NCBI GenBank assembly: GCA_022736605.1
Contig: DZDB01000105.1
Span: forward strand, 1 to 6,655
DNA length: 6,655 bases
Reading direction: 5' to 3'
Origin: Sideroxydans lithotrophicus
GTDB taxonomy: Bacteria > Pseudomonadota > Gammaproteobacteria > Burkholderiales > Sulfuriferulaceae
Positions 1 through 6,655 of this stretch are shown piece after piece. The notes below the pieces were generated by a model. It did not search any database. It worked only from the letters and a program-made list of their open reading frames with translations, and was not told the origin of the DNA. The position numbers and the translations under genes are program-made. Numbering within the stretch: the first letter of the stretch is position 1; each line of letters starts with the position of its first letter.

Positions 1-553
1 GTTCCAGCGTGTCGAGTCGATCCTGATACTGGCGCGTGGTGATGATGTCGCCGTAGAACTCGGGCGCGGTGTCGAGGTTGTGGTTGTAGTAGTCGAGCCC
101 GGCTTCTTTCAGCTGCTCGGCCTGGCCGTCTTTCAGCATGCCCAGCGTGGCGCAGGTTTCCAGCCCCAGCGCCTTGACTTCGCGCACCATGTCGAGCACT
201 GGGTCGAGGTCGCGCTGCTTCGGCCCGCGCCAGGCAGCGCCCATACAGAAGCGCGTTGCGCCAGCGGCCTTGGCAGCCCGCGCAGCGTCGAGCACGGCAT
301 TGATTTCCAGCAAGCCCTGATTTTCCACACCCGTGTCGTAACGCGCCGCCTGTGGGCAGTAGCCGCAATCCTCCGAGCAGCCGCCGGTCTTGATCGACAG
401 CAAGGTCGAGAGCTGCACGCTGTTTGGATCAAAATGCGCGCGGTGCACAGTTTGCGCCTGGTACATCAAATCGCTGAACGGCAGCGCAAACAGCGCCTCA
501 ATATCGGCGACGCGCCAGGTTGAGGGGCTGCCGGGTTGGGTCATATCATTCAT
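1..553 (-). CDS. bioB: Biotin synthase BioB, N-terminal 184 residues (cut by left edge)
   Basis: BioB is a cytosolic radical SAM enzyme that inserts sulfur into dethiobiotin in the last step of biotin synthesis. The sequence shows the radical SAM cluster motif as CSEDCGYC, with Cys59, Cys63 and Cys66. It also has FCMGAAWR (Cys103) and ETCATLGML (Cys134), which correspond to the known [2Fe-2S] ligands Cys97 and Cys128 of the E. coli enzyme with a constant offset of six. YYNHNLDT (Asn159, Asp161) matches the dethiobiotin-binding segment. The last cluster cysteine and conserved arginine lie beyond the left edge; the family is about 320-350 residues long. I chose the ATG at 553 because a GAGG sits 9 bases upstream; an in-frame ATG at 544 is badly spaced from it. 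The start overlaps the stop of the membrane-protein gene by 8 bases, so the two are probably co-transcribed and translationally coupled. Other bio genes may follow to the left, but this cannot be seen. Confidence 0.97.
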   Translation of the reverse strand, partial: MNDMTQPGSPSTWRVADIEALFALPFSDLMYQAQTVHRAHFDPNSVQLSTLLSIKTGGCSEDCGYCPQAARYDTGVENQGLLEINAVLDAARAAKAAGATRFCMGAAWRGPKQRDLDPVLDMVREVKALGLETCATLGMLKDGQAEQLKEAGLDYYNHNLDTAPEFYGDIITTRQYQDRLDTLE

Positions 554-932
554 TGGTATCTACCTCGATGGTCATGTCCTGCCAGTTCTCCCGGCTTGCT
601 TTGTAAATCGCCCATAGCCCCCATGGCACCACGATGCTGGCGATGATCAGCCACACGACCAGCAATCCATGCCAATTTTCGAAAAACGTGTAGAGCACGG
701 GACCGATTATCACCATTGCACCCGCTGCGCCATAAAATCGATAACCGGCAAACCGGTTGTATTGCACGGTCATCGGATTGGGATGATGCGCAATGGACGC
801 ATAAACAAAAATGGACGCGGCAATCCAGATCATCATGAGCGGCGCAATCAAGACAGCAACGATACTGGCGATACTGAATAATTGAGCAGCAAAACGCGAC
901 TGCGCTGCCGTGATGACCTTTTTCACTTTCAT
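546..932 (-). CDS. Small membrane protein of unknown function upstream of bioB
   Basis: I do not recognise a named family. The 128-residue product has a basic N terminus (MKVKK) and three hydrophobic stretches likely to span the inner membrane: about residues 19-45, 67-84 and 88-110. Between the first and second is a polar loop (46-66) with HHPNP and then [11 protein letters not shown], rich in Tyr, Arg and His. The C-terminal tail (about 111-128) is short and acidic. There is no cleavable signal peptide and no obvious catalytic motif or Cys pair. The ATG at 932 is preceded by only a weak GGA (940-942). Its stop overlaps the bioB start within ATGAATGA, so it is probably in the same transcript. 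A role in biotin metabolism or transport is only guilt by association. A different minus-strand frame across 550-1095 was set aside because it gives Cys-rich sequence with no domain and runs into comF. Confidence 0.8.
   Translation of the reverse strand: MKVKKVITAAQSRFAAQLFSIASIVAVLIAPLMMIWIAASIFVYASIAHHPNPMTVQYNRFAGYRFYGAAGAMVIIGPVLYTFFENWHGLLVVWLIIASIVVPWGLWAIYKASRENWQDMTIEVDTNE
561..566 (-). promoter_or_regulatory. Ribosome binding site of bioB
   Basis: On the minus strand this reads GAGGTA, with GAGG ending 9 bases before the ATG at 553. It lies inside the last codons of the upstream membrane-protein gene. It decides the bioB start in favour of 553 over the in-frame ATG at 544, which would be 18 bases away. 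Confidence 0.65.
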
Positions 933-954
933 AAGGATGTCCGCACGTTATAGT
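926..954 (+). promoter_or_regulatory. Weak candidate promoter for comF
   Basis: On the plus strand TATAGT (949-954) matches five of six bases of the -10 consensus. The hexamer 17 bases upstream, CTTTCA (926-931), matches only three of six of the -35 consensus and overlaps the start of the divergent gene. A start near 961 would give a leader of about 30 bases before the comF TTG. The evidence is weak; comF could use another promoter. Confidence 0.25.
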
Positions 955-960
955 AGCGGA

Positions 961-989
961 ATTGTCATTTATTCCAGCCCGATAGTCAA
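961..989 (-). promoter_or_regulatory. Candidate sigma-70 promoter for the membrane protein-bioB transcript
   Basis: On the minus strand, TTGACT (984-989, 5 of 6 to the -35 consensus) and GACAAT (961-966, 4 of 6 to the -10 consensus) are separated by exactly 17 bases. The predicted transcription start near 954 would give a leader of about 20 bases before the ATG at 932. I saw no recognisable BirA operator here. The call rests on consensus matches only. Confidence 0.45.
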
Positions 990-991
990 TT

Positions 992-1699
992 TTGACCAGC
1001 ACCGTTCTGAACATCTGCACAAATTTTATACAGCACCTGCTGCCACAGGATTGCCTGCTGTGCGGCGCGTATTCGGGCCGTGCCAAGCTGTGCAAAGCCT
1101 GTCATACCGATTTGCCCTACCACGCAGCCAGCGTCTGCCCTACCTGCGCGATGCCGACACCCGACCACCAGCTGTGCGGCCAGTGCCTTAAACACCCGCC
1201 GCCTTTCAGCCGCACCGAGGCCGCGTTTACCTACCAGTTTCCGCTGGATCGACTGGTGCTGGCGCTCAAATACGGCCATCAACTCGGCGTCGTTAGCCTG
1301 TTGGCGGATGCGCTGTGCGCGCGCGTGACCGAACAGCCTTTGCCGGATCTGCTGGTGCCGATGCCATTGCACCCCAACCGGCTGCGTCAGCGCGGCTTTA
1401 ACCAGGCGCATGAAATTGCCCGGCACATGACGCGGCAACTCGGCGTACCGCTACTGACAAATGCCGCCACCCGAATAATTGATACGGCACCGCAAGCCAG
1501 CCTGCCGCTCAAGCTGCGCCGCAAAAACCTGCGTGACGCGTTTGTTTGTGATCGCCGCGTGGCAGGCAAACGCGTTGCGATTGTGGATGATGTGATGACC
1601 AGTGGCAGCACCTTGGCGGCACTGACGGAAGCCTTGCTCAAAGCCGGTGCCGTCGAGGTGCAATGCTGGGTAGTGGCGCGCGCGGTACAGCAACGTTAA
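992..1699 (+). CDS. comF: ComF family protein (double zinc ribbon and phosphoribosyltransferase fold)
   Basis: ComF proteins are cytosolic factors needed for natural transformation in several bacteria, thought to help handle incoming single-stranded DNA. The 235-residue product has the family's usual length and order. The N-terminal zinc-binding part has four CxxC pairs: Cys21/24, Cys34/37, Cys50/53 and Cys62/65. The phosphoribosyltransferase part carries PMPLHPNRLRQRGFNQA (123-139) and the PRPP-loop motif VAIVDDVMTSGST (195-207). The start is uncertain. The frame is open only from 986, just after a TAG at 983-985, and no in-frame ATG precedes the zinc ribbon (first one at residue 54). TTG at 992 is the best candidate but has no clear Shine-Dalgarno site. 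The gene diverges from the bioB transcript and converges on the DUF1631 gene. Presence of comF alone does not show that the organism is competent. Confidence 0.93.
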   Translation: MTSTVLNICTNFIQHLLPQDCLLCGAYSGRAKLCKACHTDLPYHAASVCPTCAMPTPDHQLCGQCLKHPPPFSRTEAAFTYQFPLDRLVLALKYGHQLGVVSLLADALCARVTEQPLPDLLVPMPLHPNRLRQRGFNQAHEIARHMTRQLGVPLLTNAATRIIDTAPQASLPLKLRRKNLRDAFVCDRRVAGKRVAIVDDVMTSGSTLAALTEALLKAGAVEVQCWVVARAVQQR

Positions 1700-1724
1700 C
1701 CGTGCCGCGCTGGCCGCAACGGTT
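1698..1724. terminator. Weak hairpin between convergent genes, possible terminator
   Basis: AACCGT (1698-1703) and ACGGTT (1719-1724) form a six-base inverted repeat, with a possible small inner GCC/GGC stem. It begins on the comF stop codon and sits in the 41-base gap before the DUF1631 stop, where a two-way terminator would be expected. No run of T follows on either strand, so it does not fit a standard intrinsic terminator. Confidence 0.25.
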
Positions 1725-1740
1725 CAATCGGTGGCAGGTT

Positions 1741-4398
1741 TCAGGTGGTTTCAACCGCGTCCAGCCGCGCTGCCGAATCCAGCAAGGCGGCGACCGCGCG
1801 CTCAAACAGCGGCTGATCCTCGATGAAACGCACACGTTGCGTCGCCAGCAGGCGGCGGAACACACTCACCCGCATCAGCAGCGGCGTGCGCTGCTCATCG
1901 AGCATTAAAATCAGATTGGCGGCGTCGGCGCTGACCCAGCTCAAGCGCGCGCGGCTCGGCACTTTACCCAAGTTTATTTCGATAAAAATGCCGCTTTGCA
2001 GACGTTCCGAAATGCTGTCGGCAACCGGCACATCCGCTTCAGTGGCGCCAACGTTTACCGGGGCATCTGTAGCTTCGACTGACGCCAGTTCCGGCTCGAA
2101 ATGCAGCTCAAACGATTCGACATCGGCATCGAGTTGCCTGACCGCCGCTTCCATCAACACAATCCCGGCAGCCATCTGATGATTATCTGCAGTCGTTTGC
2201 GGCGCGGCCGGTACGTTTTTAACCAGCCGTTCAAACGTGCTATGCATCAACGGCAGGGTGGGAATCTGGAACGCCGCATTGATCGAGCGCAGCGCCCGGT
2301 TATGCGCGTCAAACAGCCAGCCCAGTAACGCTTTTTCTTCCGCCTTGGGCCACGCGATCAACGCCAGACCCTCACGCAAATTGCCGATCATGATGGGTAG
2401 AATCACCGACATTTCCTGCCGGTCAAACTCATCCACTTTCGGTGCAATGCTCCAGATCAGATCGGGCACCAGGGCGCGGAATCGCTCTGCGCGGGCAGCA
2501 TGGGTGGCTTCCGCGCGCTCGATGACCAGTACCCAGGTGGTGGATAGAAAATCATGCAGATAGTCATCCAGCGTGAGCCCGGACAAGACCTCTGCCATTT
2601 GCGCCCAGATATGGGTGAACCGCAGCGTGCGGTCTGGCACGGATTCAATCGCCTCGACTGCACGATTCAGTTTTTCATCCTTGCTGCGCAATTCCGTCGC
2701 CACAAACGCATCAAAATCGTCGAGCAAGCGGGCGAACAGGCTGGCGAACGTGTCCAGATCATCCACCGCTGCATTGAGCAGCGTTTCCACAATCTGGCAG
2801 ATTTTGGCGCTCATCCGTTCGCTGTCTGGATCAAGCGTCTTGAGCCCAACTGAAATCGCACCAATCCGGTTGATCAGCACCCGCACCGGGTGCCATTTTT
2901 GCGTCAGCAGCGTCGGGTCACGCAACGCCAGTTTCAGCACCAGAAACTGCAATCGGCCCAGCTGCGCGCGTACTTCAGACGGCACCTGATTGTCACGCAG
3001 AATAAATTCGAACAGCATGGCGACCACGTCTATGGTCATCTGTTCATCGACTTGCCGGGTCTGCTCACCCAGGCTGGCACGTTGCTCCAGTATCAGGTTG
3101 CGCAATTCGCCATCATTGCCCAGCATGTCGGCGCTGGCAGGCGTGTGCTGTTGCAGCAAGACATCGATCGATTGCGCCAGCTGAGCGCTCATTGCGCGCG
3201 GCGCAACCGGCGGCACGTAGGTACCGGCACCGCCTGACGTATCACTGGACGGTGCACCCGCCCCGAGCACCCTGCGCAATACTTGAACCACCTTGTGCGC
3301 ACCGCCCAGCCAGCCAGTCGCAGCCGGAGCTGTCGACACGCCCTGGCTGCCGGATTGAGCTTCGGACGACAGCTGCAACCCGGCCGCGCCCGCCCCATTG
3401 AATCCGGATCCACCCGCAAAATCAGGCGCACGCTCGCTGTAGCGCTTTACCCTGTTCAGCAGTTGATCGACTTTCTGTTCGTGCGTGCCTGCCACGCCAC
3501 CGGTGTCGTAGCCCAAATCGTACGCAGCATCAGTACCCGCATCGGATCGGCCAGCGGCGGCACCACCCGCCATCGTCTGAACGGCCTGCAACAAATGCGC
3601 TACGCGCTGCCTTGAAGTGGTGGCAGCAGCAATCGGGCTGGCCGCTTGATTGGCACCCGACGGCGGGCTGGCAGTGGGCTGATCGGCCTGCGCAGCAACC
3701 GCCTCTTCATCCGCCTCGGGTGTTGTGATTGAAACGGTTTTATTCGATGATTTTCTGATTTTGAGCGGCAACGCGGCGGCGACGCCATTCTGTGCTAAAA
3801 ACGCATTCAAACCGGCATAAACACCGTCGATTGCATCAGCCATGCTGGTTGCCAGCAATTGCGTCAATACCTGCGCCAGTTCGGCGGGCAAACCCATGTT
3901 TTCGGCGGCGTCTGCCAGTGAGCGCGACACCAGATAGGGCCGAAACGGATCTTCGCGCTCCTTGATATCATCCTGCCCGAACAGCAGGGCAATGCGGATA
4001 TTCAGATCACGCAACTGCTCTGCCGCCTCGTTGCGAAAACGGTCGGTCAACGCCACCAGTTGCAGTTCGCCTTCAAATACCGAAATCTCGACCAGTGACA
4101 AACCGCCTGCATCAGCCGACCCGGAAAATGCCGGACGAAATGTGCTGTATGCCGTTTGCAGGCTTCGGTTCAGCAACTTGTCCATGCTCTCATGCAAGCG
4201 CTGGCGCAGCTCAGCATGGCGCTCGCGCAATACGCCCCACACGGCAAAATACTGGCTCTGTTCCACTGAAGAGCGACTGGCATCGGCCTTTTGAAAGGCG
4301 CGCTCTATCGTTTGCGGCAAAAACTGATCAAACGCGTCCAGAAAGGCGCGTAAAAAAGTCAGCCGTGCCGTGACCAGTAATTCATTTGGCGCTGTCAT
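1741..4398 (-). CDS. DUF1631 family protein, large, function unknown
   Basis: The 885-residue product resembles the DUF1631 family of Proteobacteria; family membership is from recognition of the sequence style, and no function is established. Relatives have sometimes been labelled thymidine phosphorylase; I see nothing here to support that. Layout: a mainly helical N-terminal part (about 1-215) with SLVEISVFEGELQLVAL (101-117) and DDIKEREDPFRPYL (143-156); a Gly/Ala/Ser-rich, probably disordered linker (about 216-405) with short helical motifs; a second long helical part (about 406-730); an acidic spacer; and a C-terminal predicted beta-rich module (about 800-875) with RARLSWVS (816-823). No signal peptide or membrane segment is evident, so it is probably cytoplasmic. 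The ATG at 4398 has AGAGG 8 bases upstream. It lies 54 bases after the dgt stop on the same strand, so it may be the last gene of the aroB-dgt transcript. The reading frame is intact. Confidence 0.88.
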   Translation of the reverse strand: MTAPNELLVTARLTFLRAFLDAFDQFLPQTIERAFQKADASRSSVEQSQYFAVWGVLRERHAELRQRLHESMDKLLNRSLQTAYSTFRPAFSGSADAGGLSLVEISVFEGELQLVALTDRFRNEAAEQLRDLNIRIALLFGQDDIKEREDPFRPYLVSRSLADAAENMGLPAELAQVLTQLLATSMADAIDGVYAGLNAFLAQNGVAAALPLKIRKSSNKTVSITTPEADEEAVAAQADQPTASPPSGANQAASPIAAATTSRQRVAHLLQAVQTMAGGAAAGRSDAGTDAAYDLGYDTGGVAGTHEQKVDQLLNRVKRYSERAPDFAGGSGFNGAGAAGLQLSSEAQSGSQGVSTAPAATGWLGGAHKVVQVLRRVLGAGAPSSDTSGGAGTYVPPVAPRAMSAQLAQSIDVLLQQHTPASADMLGNDGELRNLILEQRASLGEQTRQVDEQMTIDVVAMLFEFILRDNQVPSEVRAQLGRLQFLVLKLALRDPTLLTQKWHPVRVLINRIGAISVGLKTLDPDSERMSAKICQIVETLLNAAVDDLDTFASLFARLLDDFDAFVATELRSKDEKLNRAVEAIESVPDRTLRFTHIWAQMAEVLSGLTLDDYLHDFLSTTWVLVIERAEATHAARAERFRALVPDLIWSIAPKVDEFDRQEMSVILPIMIGNLREGLALIAWPKAEEKALLGWLFDAHNRALRSINAAFQIPTLPLMHSTFERLVKNVPAAPQTTADNHQMAAGIVLMEAAVRQLDADVESFELHFEPELASVEATDAPVNVGATEADVPVADSISERLQSGIFIEINLGKVPSRARLSWVSADAANLILMLDEQRTPLLMRVSVFRRLLATQRVRFIEDQPLFERAVAALLDSAARLDAVETT
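3148..3612 (-). repeat. Repeated short helical motif in the linker of the DUF1631 protein
   Basis: Three segments of the encoded protein share the pattern basic-V-x-x-(L/V)-L-x-x-V: RVAHLLQAV (265-273), KVDQLLNRV (309-317) and KVVQVLRRV (369-377). They are spaced 44 and 60 residues apart by Gly/Ala/Ser-rich sequence. A looser fourth copy, SIDVLLQQH (410-418), follows where the second helical part begins. This is a protein-level repeat; I did not find matching DNA repeats. Confidence 0.4.
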
Positions 4399-4440
4399 GA
4401 CCCGATCCTCTCATCCCGCTGGTGCCAAATGCACATTGGC
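4383..4440 (-). promoter_or_regulatory. Possible translation-control RNA structure over the DUF1631 start
   Basis: On the minus-strand transcript, CATTTGGC (4431-4424) and GCCAAATG (4390-4383) are perfect 8-base complements, enclosing a 33-base loop that holds AGAGG (4411-4407) and the ATG at 4398. A second, smaller hairpin, GCCAA (4440-4436) with TTGGC (4428-4424), would use the same middle segment, so the two structures exclude each other. No T run follows the first hairpin, so it is not a typical terminator. The pairing is visible in the sequence; any regulatory role is inference and chance occurrence is possible. Confidence 0.3.
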
Positions 4441-4452
4441 CGACCACCCGTT

Positions 4453-5589
4453 TCACAGGCTGACTTCTTCTATCGTAAACAGTCGCCGGTACTCGCGCAT
4501 GGCGTAGCGGTCGGTCATCCCGGCGATGTAGTCGGCAATGGCGCGTGGTGCGTCATGCTGGGCTTTTTTCTGATGCTCGGTGGGCAACAAGCCGGGGTCG
4601 GCTAAAAACGCACCAAACAGGTCAGTAATCACCTTGGCCGCCTTGGCGCTCATGCGCGCCACCCGGTAGTGACGGTACAAATGCTGGCGCAGGAACTGCT
4701 TGAGTTCGTGATTTTCAGCGACCAGCGCCGGGCTGAAGCCGATCAGCATCGGCGCACTGCGCACCGCTTTCAGACTATCGACACCGGCGCCGGAAATCGC
4801 ATCCTGACTGTGCTCGACCAGATCCAGCACCAGCGTGTTGATCATGCGCCGCACCGTTTCGTTGATCAGACGACGGCCAGCGAGCTGCGGGTACTTCACC
4901 TGAGCCGCATGCAGATGACGCGCAAACAGGCCGATTTTCTGCAATTGTTCCAAGGTGATCAGCCCGGAGCGCAGGCCGTCGTCGACGTCGTGGTTGTTGT
5001 AGGCAATTTCGTCGGCCAGATTGGCGACCTGCGCTTCCAGACTGGGCTGCTGCTTGAGGATGAAGCGTTCGCCGATGTCCCCCAGCTGGCGGGCATTGTG
5101 CAAGGCACAGTGCTTGAGGATGCCTTCACGCGTTTCAAAACACAGGTTCAGACCGTCGAATTCGGCGTAGCGCTCTTCCAGCCTGTCGACCACGCGCAGG
5201 CTTTGCAGATTGTGCTCGAAACCGCCGTGGGTTTTCATACAGGCATTGAGCGCATCCTGCCCGGCGTGACCAAATGGCGTGTGGCCGAGATCGTGCGCCA
5301 GCGCGATGGCTTCGACCAGGTCTTCGTTCAGATGCAGGATGCGCGCAATGGTACGGCCGATTTGCGCCACTTCCAGGCTGTGGGTCAGGCGCGTGCGAAA
5401 CAGATCGCCCTCGTGATTGACGAACACCTGGGTCTTGTATTCGAGCCGCCGGAACGCGCTGGAATGCACGATGCGGTCGCGGTCACGCTGAAATTCACTG
5501 CGCGGCGCGGCGGACGGCTCGGCGTGTTGCCGCCCGCGCGTCTGCGTACTGTGCGCCGCGTAAATCGCCAGCTCAGCGCGGCGCGACAT
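4453..5589 (-). CDS. dgt: Deoxyguanosinetriphosphate triphosphohydrolase-like HD protein
   Basis: This family removes triphosphate from deoxynucleoside triphosphates, giving the nucleoside and tripolyphosphate, and so shapes the cytosolic dNTP pool. The 378-residue product is the shorter dGTPase-like type common in Proteobacteria rather than the roughly 500-residue E. coli enzyme. Substrate preference cannot be read from the sequence. The metal-binding HD signature is complete: RLTHSLEV (His70), [12 protein letters not shown] (His99, Asp100, with His103 and His108) and [11 protein letters not shown] (Asp193). The strongly conserved [19 protein letters not shown] (31-49) and YKTQVF (51-56) are present. 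The ATG at 5589 overlaps the end of aroB by 17 bases and lacks a strong ribosome site of its own, which suggests translational coupling. The aroB-dgt order is familiar from betaproteobacteria. Confidence 0.95.
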   Translation of the reverse strand: MSRRAELAIYAAHSTQTRGRQHAEPSAAPRSEFQRDRDRIVHSSAFRRLEYKTQVFVNHEGDLFRTRLTHSLEVAQIGRTIARILHLNEDLVEAIALAHDLGHTPFGHAGQDALNACMKTHGGFEHNLQSLRVVDRLEERYAEFDGLNLCFETREGILKHCALHNARQLGDIGERFILKQQPSLEAQVANLADEIAYNNHDVDDGLRSGLITLEQLQKIGLFARHLHAAQVKYPQLAGRRLINETVRRMINTLVLDLVEHSQDAISGAGVDSLKAVRSAPMLIGFSPALVAENHELKQFLRQHLYRHYRVARMSAKAAKVITDLFGAFLADPGLLPTEHQKKAQHDAPRAIADYIAGMTDRYAMREYRRLFTIEEVSL

Positions 5590-6655
5590 AATGCGTCAGT
5601 GCGGCCATTAAATCGCCTTGCGGCACGTCGGCAGTGACGAACGCCTCACCGATGCCGCGCAACAACACAAAACGGATGCGTCCGGATTCAACTTTCTTGT
5701 CCAGCCCCATGTGTTGCATATATTCCCCTACCCCCAGATCGGGTGCCGTATCCGGCAAACCCGCACGCTGATAGAGCGCCCGCACGCGTTCGACCTGCGC
5801 CGCACTCATCAGCCCCATGCGCCGCGACACATCCGCCGCCAGCACCGTACCCGCCGCCACCGCCTCGCCGTGCAGCCAGTTGCCATAACCCATGCCGGAT
5901 TCGATCGCATGACCAAAAGTGTGACCCAGATTGAGCAGCGCGCGCAGCCCGGCTTCGCGCTCGTCCTTGGCCACCACCTCGGCCTTGATCTCGCACGAAC
6001 GCTGAATGGCGTAGGCAATCGCAGCTTGATCGAGCGCCCGCAGTGCGTCGATGTTGGCTTCGAGCCAGTCGAAGAATACTGCATCGTAAATCAGGCCGTA
6101 TTTGATCACCTCCGCCAGCCCCGCTGACAGCTCACGCGGTGGCAGGGTTTTTAACGTATCGGTATCGGCCAGCACCAGTTGCGGCTGATAAAATGCGCCG
6201 ACCATGTTCTTGCCCAGCGGATGGTTGATGCCGGTCTTGCCGCCGACCGATGAATCGACCTGCGCCAGCAGCGTGGTGGGAATCTGGATGAACGGCACGC
6301 CGCGCAGATAACTCGCTGCGGCAAAGCCGGTCAGGTCGCCGATGACGCCGCCACCCAGCGCAATCAGCGTGGTCTTGCGCTCGCAGCGCTGCGTCAGTAG
6401 CGCGTCAAAAATGGTGTTGAGCGTTTCCCAGGTTTTGTACTGCTCGCCGTCCGGCAGCACAATCGGCACCACGCTGACATCGTTCAGCATCAGGCCATCC
6501 GTGAGCGTTTGCAGATACAGCGGCGCCACTGTGGTGTTGGTGACAATCGCCACGCGCGGCTGCGCCAGATGCGGCAAAATCAGTGCGGGCTGGCGCAGCA
6601 ATCCCGCGCCAATGTGGATAGGATAGCTGCGGCTGCCGAGGTCTACGGAAAGGGT
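5573..6655 (-). CDS. aroB: 3-dehydroquinate synthase AroB (first codons cut by right edge)
   Basis: AroB converts DAHP to 3-dehydroquinate, the second step of the shikimate pathway, using NAD and a divalent metal in the cytosol. The frame stays open to the right edge: the 18 codons before a TTG at 6601 read [18 protein letters not shown], a typical AroB N terminus. The gene therefore does not start at 6601; probably only about two codons are missing. Visible length is 360 residues. Conserved segments, numbered from the first visible residue, are [11 protein letters not shown] (69-79), the NAD-binding [11 protein letters not shown] (101-111), [18 protein letters not shown] (125-142) and the metal ligands in GLAEVIKYG (Glu182), NLGHTFGH (His245) and LHGEAVAAG (His262). 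It overlaps dgt by 17 bases. aroK is often directly upstream in this class, but that lies outside the window. Confidence 0.97.
   Translation of the reverse strand, partial: TLSVDLGSRSYPIHIGAGLLRQPALILPHLAQPRVAIVTNTTVAPLYLQTLTDGLMLNDVSVVPIVLPDGEQYKTWETLNTIFDALLTQRCERKTTLIALGGGVIGDLTGFAAASYLRGVPFIQIPTTLLAQVDSSVGGKTGINHPLGKNMVGAFYQPQLVLADTDTLKTLPPRELSAGLAEVIKYGLIYDAVFFDWLEANIDALRALDQAAIAYAIQRSCEIKAEVVAKDEREAGLRALLNLGHTFGHAIESGMGYGNWLHGEAVAAGTVLAADVSRRMGLMSAAQVERVRALYQRAGLPDTAPDLGVGEYMQHMGLDKKVESGRIRFVLLRGIGEAFVTADVPQGDLMAALTHYVAPR

Noticed and set aside
80..523. A 147-codon plus-strand frame opposite bioB
   Set aside because: It is also in antisense register with the bioB codons, and bioB is certain from its cluster motifs. 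No independent evidence supports it.
933..991. BirA-type operator in front of the bioB transcript
   Set aside because: I looked for the paired TTGTAAAC/GTTTACAA-like halves and found no convincing match, so no biotin repressor site is called.
550..1095. A 181-codon minus-strand frame overlapping the membrane-protein gene
   Set aside because: The translation is Cys- and His-rich with no hydrophobic or domain pattern and extends into comF. The 128-residue frame at 546-932 gives coherent membrane segments instead.
986..1438. A 150-codon minus-strand frame opposite comF
   Set aside because: It is in antisense register with comF, lacks any domain, and would cover the promoter region of the bioB transcript.
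4424..4440. Intrinsic terminator between dgt and the DUF1631 gene
   Set aside because: The GCCAA/TTGGC stem is only five pairs and is not followed by a T run on the minus strand.
4669..5637. A 322-codon open frame on the plus strand opposite dgt
   Set aside because: Its codons are in exact register with the dgt codons on the other strand, so it stays open simply because dgt avoids the TTA, CTA and TCA codons, as GC-rich genes do. The product has no recognisable domain, while dgt has a complete HD signature.
5573..6601. aroB starting at TTG 6601
   Set aside because: The frame continues upstream to the window edge and the extra 18 residues match a normal AroB N terminus, so this start would wrongly shorten the protein.

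Overview
The window looks like an ordinary stretch of chromosome from a betaproteobacterium. It is moderately GC-rich, and the predicted proteins (BioB, ComF, a DUF1631 protein, the short dGTPase-like Dgt, AroB) read like betaproteobacterial versions, perhaps from a Nitrosomonadales or Gallionellaceae-type lineage. That placement rests on protein character and on the aroB-dgt order I know from this class, not on a search. I see no tRNA, rRNA, CRISPR array, insertion sequence, phage gene or integration site. Coding density is very high: the only gaps are 59, 41 and 54 bases.

Left part (1-991, minus strand): the first 184 codons of bioB (biotin synthase) run off the left edge. Directly upstream, overlapping bioB by 8 bases, is a 128-residue membrane protein of unknown function. 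The pair appears to be transcribed from a candidate promoter in the 59-base gap at 933-991. Reading the other way from the same gap is comF (992-1699, plus strand), a zinc-ribbon plus phosphoribosyltransferase-fold protein tied to DNA uptake.

Middle (1741-4398, minus strand): a large 885-residue protein of family DUF1631. It converges on comF across a 41-base gap that contains a weak hairpin. Its long low-complexity linker carries a short repeated helical motif, and its translation start may lie inside an mRNA stem-loop.

Right part (4453-6655, minus strand): dgt (dNTP triphosphohydrolase-like HD protein) follows aroB (3-dehydroquinate synthase) with a 17-base overlap. aroB is complete except for about its first two codons, which lie beyond the right edge. 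Likely transcription order is aroB, dgt, then the DUF1631 gene. aroB serves aromatic amino acid synthesis and Dgt serves dNTP pool control; I see no direct biochemical link beyond shared transcription.

Nothing here amounts to a clearly new biological system. The items most worth a second look are the unknown membrane protein coupled to bioB, the possible alternative RNA structures at the DUF1631 start, and the repeated motif in the DUF1631 linker.
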